DNA from: Papilionanthe hookeriana x Papilionanthe teres
Taxonomy: Eukaryota; Streptophyta; Magnoliopsida; Asparagales; Orchidaceae
Reading direction: 5' to 3'
Assembly: GCA_022702705.1 (NCBI GenBank)
Contig: CM040433.1
Coordinates: 20,654,682 to 20,718,681 of the forward strand
DNA: 64,000 bases
Shown piece by piece: positions 58,549-64,000 of this stretch. Each line of letters starts with the position of its first letter. Position 1 is the stretch's first letter. The translations under genes and the position numbers were made by a program. A model generated the notes under the pieces. That model was not told where the DNA came from. It worked only from the letters and a program-made list of their open reading frames with translations, and ran no database searches.

Positions 58549-58553
58549 TTCTC

Positions 58554-59681
58554 GATATTCCCTATGCGACGCAGGTGCACAAATAAATTGTAGAAAGGCC
58601 TGAAAGGGAATTCTGCAGTAGATTCTTCATTAATCCATCCTTTCTGTCTTAGTAGATGAATAAAACTCGGCCTCCGGATGTCCAAGTATGATCAAAGTGC
58701 TCCTTTATTCTCCAATCAATATGATCAAACATATCGGAGATATTGTTCTATGGAATTCATCACATTTTGTAATTCTTTCTCCAATCCTTTAATCTTCTTC
58801 ATAATGAAATTAGTCTTATTAGTAAAGGGTCTTGCTAAAGGATTGTTCTGTGATGCTCTGTCAGAAATAATGGTAATCTCATCATTGTTATCCAAAGTGG
58901 GAAACATATCAGTAGGATTCAGGGGTTTCCATGGTAAAAGTACTTTTTCCCAAGCATCATAAGAAACTTGGTACTTACTGCATAAAGCAAATATAGTAGA
59001 TGGGTGTCCAAATCCATGCACTGACCCATGCACAATTAATCCCGATGCGGACTTTACTATTATTGATCCAACATCGATAGGTAATCCAATTTGAATACAA
59101 TAGTTTAAAATAGCGCATTCCTTTGAAACTTTATTTACTCTCATGGTAGGTAATAATTTTGATGATATAAAGAAATGCCAGTGCTTTGAGACAGGGTAAA
59201 GAAGTGATGCAGAAAAACTGACATAACCGTCTTCTCGTAACTCCTAAACATCCGGTTCGTCGGTCAGGTATCTATAGATTTCGTTCATATTGTATCTTGA
59301 AGGCATAAAGTTGGAATAATGACAAACAGAGGTATTCTCTATAGAAAACAATTCATTTACCCTTGAAGGAGTAAATGTTACCCATCTTCCTATGACGTAC
59401 ACATTTCTATTGTTGATCACATTTAAATTAGAGTAAAACTCTTTAACTACTTGTATAACTACAGCGAATGTCGTATAACAAAATACCTCCCAATGCCGCT
59501 GTGCGATCATTTCTTCGATTTTTGTAGTAGAATTCTCTACTCCTCTGTTGACAAATCCTCTTTCTTTAATAAGTCTTTTCTTCATCAAGCCTTTGTTGAA
59601 GATTCGCTGTGCCTCCGAACTGACGAATTTTCTCCGATTGAAAACTTCAGTTTTTGTGGTTTTTAAGAATTTGGTGGCCAT
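58554..59681 (-). pseudogene. ORF B, copy 2, C-terminus lost to deletion
   Basis: Starts MATKFLKTTKTEVFNRRK (59,681) and is open to 59,244, then again 59,144-58,725 (WHFFI region between in shifted frame). The last codons and stop are removed by the deletion, whose junction (GAT at 58,554-58,556) joins them to the start of ORF A. The TAA region near 59,245 (DEPDV then stop) is shared with copy 1. Confidence 0.7.
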
Positions 59682-59821
59682 TTTGGATGGAAAGGATTGG
59701 TCTCTAGTCGTTCCTAAGGAGGAAAATGGTGTAAAATTGAATTTAGGATAATTTCTTACGAAGGAATGGCTTAGATCCGTCCAAAACTACACGAAAATCT
59801 TTAAGAAACCAAATTTTCAAC

Positions 59822-59912
59822 TGCCTCGCCATCGGTGACTTAGTTATAAAACTGACTGAAGTAATGGTCCACGATCTCGCTGTCAGCGGGCTCGGGCTCG
59901 CTGTCGGCGAGA
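59822..59912. repeat. GC-rich inverted modules, copy 2
   Basis: Counterpart of 15,256-15,345. Reads CGCTGTCAGCGGG where copy 1 has CACTGTTAGCGGG. Confidence 0.5.
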
Positions 59913-60143
59913 TTCGTAAAAATCGCCCAATTTCGCTCTGGTCCGAATATTTTCTGATCTCATCAAATAGGTTCAATTTTGTGATGATTCTAATAAAAAT
60001 TTTGAGTACTAAGATTTGTTTTAATAATATATACTCACTAATTTGTAGATTTTTAAAAATAAAAGATTACTATGGGTTGCCTCCCATAAAGCGCTTGGTT
60101 TAACGTCGTCAGCCCGACCTAATTTAGTTAGTGTTCAGGTTGA

Positions 60144-61315
60144 CTAAGCATTAAAAACCTCTTTAAAATTTGGTCTTCTATTTTCGAAATATGGTTTTAA
60201 TCTATGTCCATTTACTTTAAATCTATGTCCTGTTTTTGGATCTTTAATTTCTATAGTTCCATATGAAAATATTTGAGTTATGGTGAAAGGTCCTAACCAT
60301 CGAGATTTCAATTTCCCAGAAATAATTTCAATATAGTATTATAAAGCAAAACTTCTTGTCCCGGTTCAAAATTTCTCTGATTAATCTTTCGATCATGCCA
60401 TAATTTCATCCTTTCCTTATAAATCCTATCATTATCATATGATTCATTCCTTAGTTCTTCCAATTCATTTAATTGCAACAATCTCTTCTCACCAGCTTCT
60501 TTCATATTATAATTAAATTCTTTAATCGCCCAATATGCTTTATGTTCTAATTCAACTGGTAAGTGGCAATTTTTTCCATATATAAGCCTATAAGGAGTCA
60601 TTCCAATCGGAGTTTTATAAGCAGTCCTGTATGCCCATAATGCAGTGTCTAGTCTTATAGACCAGTTTGATCTATTAGGATTTACAGACTTTTCTAATAT
60701 ACGCTTAATCTCTCGATTAGAAACTTCAGCTAATCCACTAGTTTGTGGATGATAAGCAGTTGATATCTTATGCATAATATTATATTTTCTTACTAGTTTG
60801 TGAATATATTTGTTTCTAAAATGAGTTCCTCCGTCAGTGATAATCACTCTCGGCATTCCAAATCTAGTAAAAATATTTTTCATTAAAAATTTTGAAACAC
60901 TTTTAGCATCACACCTAGATAAAGCTTGTGCTTCAATCCATTTAGAAACATAATCAAGAGCTACTAATATATATGAGTTTCCAAATGAAGGAATAAAAGG
61001 TCCCATGAAATCTAATCCCCAAACATAAAAAATTTCAACTTCTAATATAAAATTCAGAGGCATTTCATTTTTTCTTGATATGTTTCCTACTCTTTGGCAT
61101 TTATCACAGGTTTTTATATATCTATATACATCTCTAAATAGAGTAGAACAGTAGAATCCAGATTGTAGAATTTTATACGCAGTTTTATCTGTCCCAAAAT
61201 GTCCTCCAAAATCAGAGTCATGACATTTTTGAATAATTGGTTCAGTTTCTTCATAAGGCACGCATCTTCTAATAATTAGATCCTTACATTGCTTATATAA
61301 GTATGGTTCATCCTA
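60144..61315 (-). pseudogene. Athila integrase, copy 2
   Basis: Nearly complete: one frame from 61,261 to 60,308 covers the zinc region, DDE core with [16 protein letters not shown] and [10 protein letters not shown] (catalytic Glu present, unlike copy 1), then [17 protein letters not shown] and [23 protein letters not shown] tail. A frame change near 60,316 (CCCAGAAAT against CCCGAGAAAT in copy 1, which stays in frame there) precedes the true stop at 60,144-60,146. A TGG to TAG stop near 61,313 lies before the zinc region and is shared with copy 1. Confidence 0.9.
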
Positions 61316-61810
61316 AAAGTATGTTTTAGTATCGTGAATGAATTTTTTCTGTTGTTGCAAAGTTAACATAGGTGGTAAAATGTCACTTACAATATAATTT
61401 ACTATATCAGCATACCAAGGTATTTTCAATTCATTAATATTATATAGTTGTTCATCAGGAAAACTATCTAAAATTTCATTTTCAGTATCAGATAATTTAT
61501 GATTTTCTAATCTTGATAAATGATCTGCAATTTGATTATCAGTTCCCTTTTTGTTAACGATCTCAAAATCAAATTCTTGCATTAATAATATCCATCTAAT
61601 TAATCTTGGTTTAGAATCTTTCTTTTGCATTAAATATTTTATAGCAGAATGATCAGTATGTACAATAAATTTGGTTCCTATTAGATAATGCTGAAATTTA
61701 TTAAAAGCATATACAACTGCTAATAATTCTCTTTCAGTGAATCGTATAATTTATTTCAGCATCATTTAGAGTTTTACTAGCATAATATATAACTTTGAAA
61801 ATCTTATCAT
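61313..61810 (-). pseudogene. Athila RNase H, copy 2
   Basis: Open piece 61,630-61,313 ([38 protein letters not shown]). The upstream part is broken near 61,745 and at 61,825, where GGAGCGAGTTCTTGG replaces an in-frame reading (copy 1 GGAGCGCTTCTTGG). Confidence 0.8.
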
Positions 61811-62900
61811 ATCTTTGCCCAAGAACTCGCTCCTATAGCATAATCACTAGCATCACACATAAGCTCAAATGGTTTCTCCCAATTAGGTGAAACTATTATA
61901 GGTACTGTAATTAATTTATCTTTTAATAATTCAAAAGCATTCAGGCATTCAGTTGTAAATTCAAATTTCTTGTCCTTTTCAAGAAGTTGGCATAGAGGTT
62001 TAGTAATTTTTGAAAAATCTTTAATATAACACCTGTAAAATCCAGCATGTCCAAGAAAACTTCTTACCCCTTTCACCGTAGTTGAAGGTGGTAATTTAGC
62101 TATTACTTGAATTTTTGCAGGGTCAACTTCCATGCCTTTTTCCGAAATTTTATGCCCTAATACAATGCCGCCTGTAACCATAAATTGACATTTCTCCCAA
62201 TTAAGAACTAAATTAGTTTTCTCACATACTTCAAATACTTTTTCAAGATGATTTAAGCATGTGTCGAATGTTGTTCCAAATACAGAGAAATCATCCATAA
62301 ATACTTCTATTCCATTATCAATTAATTTACTAAATATAGAGATCATACATCTTTGGAATGTTACAGGTGCATTAGATAATCCAAAAGGCATTCTTCGAAA
62401 AGTGAAAGTTCCATAAGGACTAGTTAATGTAGTTTTATCTTGATCCTCAGGAGCAATTTGTATTTGATGATAACAGGTATATCCATCTAAGAAATAAAAA
62501 TACTTATGTCCGGCTAATCTATCTAACATCTGGTCTAGAAATGGTGAATGGAAGTGATCTTTTCTGGTGGCTGTGTTTAATTTTCTATAATCAATACATA
62601 TTCGCCATCCAGTAATTTGTCTTATAGGGATAAGATCATTATTTTCATTAGCTTTGACAATCACCCCTCCTTTTTTAGGTACACAGTGAATTGGGCTTAC
62701 CCAAGCACTCGTCGTAAATAGGATATATAATACCATTATCTAACCATTTTAAAATTTCTTTCTTGACTACTTCTTTCATTATTGGATTTAATCTCCTTTG
62801 TGGATCTTCTTTAGGTTTATGTTCATTATCTAAAATAATTACGTGCATACGGATTGAAGGACTAATTCCTTTAATATCTGCTAAAGTCCAACAAAAAATT
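61807..62900 (-). pseudogene. Athila reverse transcriptase, copy 2
   Basis: A 309-residue frame (62,736-61,807) covers SPIHCVPKKGGVIVKANEN, WRICIDYRKLNTATRKDHF, YFLDGYTCYHQIQIAPED, MPFGLSNAPVTFQRC, active site FMDDFSVFG and FLGHAGFYRCYIKDFSKI. It is longer than in copy 1 because the fingers stay in frame. The join to the linker breaks at 62,710, where CACTCGTCGTAAATAGG stands against CACTGTCAGAAATAGG in copy 1. Best-preserved RT of the window. Confidence 0.9.
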
Positions 62901-63790
62901 TTCTTATATTTTTTTAAGGTATCTAAAAGTTTTTGTTCTTGAGATTCATTTAATTCAGATGAAATAATAATTGGTAGAGTTGAAGAATTAACTAAGTAAG
63001 CATACTTTAAATGATTAGGTAACATTTTTTAACTCAAGTTCACGAGGTTTAATAATTGATGGAATTATATTTTTTTCAGTATTTTTTGTGTTATCCAAAA
63101 ATTCAAATTTCTCTTGAATATAATCTAATTCTTCATTTATCTCAGATTTTTCAATTAATTCAATATTTTGTTTTTCTAATTTTTCCTCATAATATTCCTT
63201 AAAATGTTCTTTTTGTAAATGATCGAGTACTTCCATTCGAAAACACTCATCATCTTTTTCTAGCGCAGGATATTTCATTGATTTAGCAATATTAAAAGTT
63301 ACTTTTTGGTCATTTACTCTCATAGTTAATTCTCCTTTCTGAACATCAATCATAGCTTTTTCAGTGGCTAAAAATGGTCTTCCGAAAATGATAGGAATTT
63401 CTTTATCTTCTTCCATATCTAGAATAATAAAATCTACAGGGAAGATAAATTTATCCACTTTTACTAATACATCTTCAATAACTCCCTTAGGATATGTAAC
63501 GTAACGATCAGCTAATCGAAGAGTTATCGAAGTAGGTGAAATTTCTCCCAATCCTAATCTCTTAAAAATTGATAGAGGCATTAGATTGATGCTTGCTCCT
63601 AAGTCACACAAAGCCTTTCCATAGAATTTTTCTCCAATAGCGCAAGGTATAGTGAAACTACCAGGATCTTTTAATTTTTTAGGAAGTTTTTTCTGAATAA
63701 TAGCACTACACTCTTCACTAAGTGCGACCATTTCATTATCGGTAAATTTTCTTTTTTTATTTAGAATATCTTTCATGAATTTTACATAGT
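62901..63790 (-). pseudogene. Athila protease and RT linker, copy 2
   Basis: One frame from 63,998 to 63,015 joins the gag end, linker (PNYVKFMKDILNKKRKF) and protease with CDLGASINLMP, FPVDFIILDMEEDKEIP and IIFGRPFLATEKAMIDV, then the acidic tail. A frame change at about 63,020 (T-run) separates it from the RT linker (LPNHLKYAYLV). The GRPFL glycine and Asp are intact. Confidence 0.85.
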
Positions 63791-64000
63791 TTGGCATCTG
63801 TTCTAAAGCTTCTACGAAAGGAATATTTATCGTTAATTTCTTCAAAATTTGAAGGAATTTAGCAAATTGTTTGTGTTTTTTATGTTGAATTAGTCGTTGA
63901 GGAAATGGTGGTGGAGGTTTTTCAACAGAAATTTTCATAGGTATTAAAGGATTTTCTAAATTTGGATCTTGTTGATTCTTTTCCTTTTCAATTTTCACTT
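63791..64000 (-). CDS. Athila gag C-terminal part, copy 2 (cut by window end)
   Basis: Codes the same EKPPPPFPQRLIQHKKHKQF gag tail as 19,253-19,440. It is in frame with protease: the GAA codon that is TAA at 19,253-19,255 is intact here. The rest of gag lies beyond the window. Confidence 0.75.

Larger units (their letters stand above)
45510..64000. repeat. Large direct repeat, copy 2 (cut by window end)
   Basis: Position 45,510 aligns with position 1 of the window, and 64,000 aligns with about 19,442. Compared with copy 1 it lacks 911 bp (copy 1 13,083-13,994; junction at 58,554-58,556) and 37 bp (copy 1 7,051-7,087; junction near 52,560). Both junctions sit on 3-bp microhomology (GAT and GTA). 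These deletions show it is a different molecule from copy 1. Whether it goes on to the rest of gag and the 20,535 junction cannot be seen. Confidence 0.95.
54484..64000 (-). mobile_element. Athila retrotransposon, copy 2 (partial in window)
   Basis: Same order as 9,019-19,442, with better-preserved pol and a 911-bp deletion between ORF B and ORF A. Confidence 0.9.

Overview
This is repeat-rich plant nuclear DNA, most likely from a eudicot: AT-rich, with no recognisable host gene, and built almost entirely of Ty3/gypsy LTR retrotransposons of the plant-restricted Athila and Tat groups. The species cannot be told from the sequence. I found no rRNA, tRNA, CRISPR, prophage or bacterial-type operon. 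Element order in the minus-strand units is given in element orientation, so it runs from high to low coordinates.

Layout. (1) 1-2,490: decayed sequence with an antisense coiled-coil reading frame, probably the 3' part of a Tat element. (2) 2,521-20,535, minus strand: an Athila array. The right unit carries gag (5' truncated at about 20,535), protease, RT, RNase H, integrase, then two paralogous extra ORFs (called ORF B and ORF A here), a polypurine tract and LTR2. LTR2 is followed by a primer binding site, only ORF B' and ORF A', another polypurine tract and LTR1, so this second unit has lost gag-pol. (3) 20,536-30,560: unassigned AT-rich DNA with a TATA-like box, several small tandem repeats and a 129-bp dimeric tandem repeat at 27,370-28,060. 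(4) 30,566-44,922, plus strand: a Tat RT/RNase H/integrase remnant, split inside integrase by a 12.2-kb Athila complex (32,388-44,550). The complex holds a head-to-head pair of LTRs (3.2-kb hairpin), a third LTR with PBS, a decayed gag-pol and a 180-bp reversed LTR fragment. (5) 45,041-45,509: end of the Tat element with a TATA box. (6) 45,510-64,000: a second, nearly identical copy of 1-19,442 in the same orientation, cut by the window end.

The two 18-19 kb copies allow a base-by-base comparison. Their differences are strongly concentrated at CAG/CTG trinucleotides, which read CGA, CGAG, CGG or TCG in one copy or the other and often shift the reading frame. CAG/CTG are CHG methylation sites in plants, so many of these differences may be long-read base-calling errors on heavily methylated repeats. 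Some ORF breaks should therefore not be taken as true decay. Copy 2 also lacks 911 bp and 37 bp that copy 1 has, each with 3 bp of junction microhomology, so the copies are distinct molecules (paralogues or haplotypes), not one sequence read twice.

Genes work together only as retrotransposon functions: gag makes the particle, protease/RT/RNase H/integrase replicate and insert, and LTR, PBS and PPT give the cis signals. The two PF20167-like extra ORFs have no known activity. No new host system was found. The most unusual items are the CAG/CTG discrepancy pattern, the gag-pol-less LTR unit that keeps both extra ORFs, the head-to-head LTR hairpin, and GC-rich inverted-repeat modules that recur in LTRs and ORF spacers.
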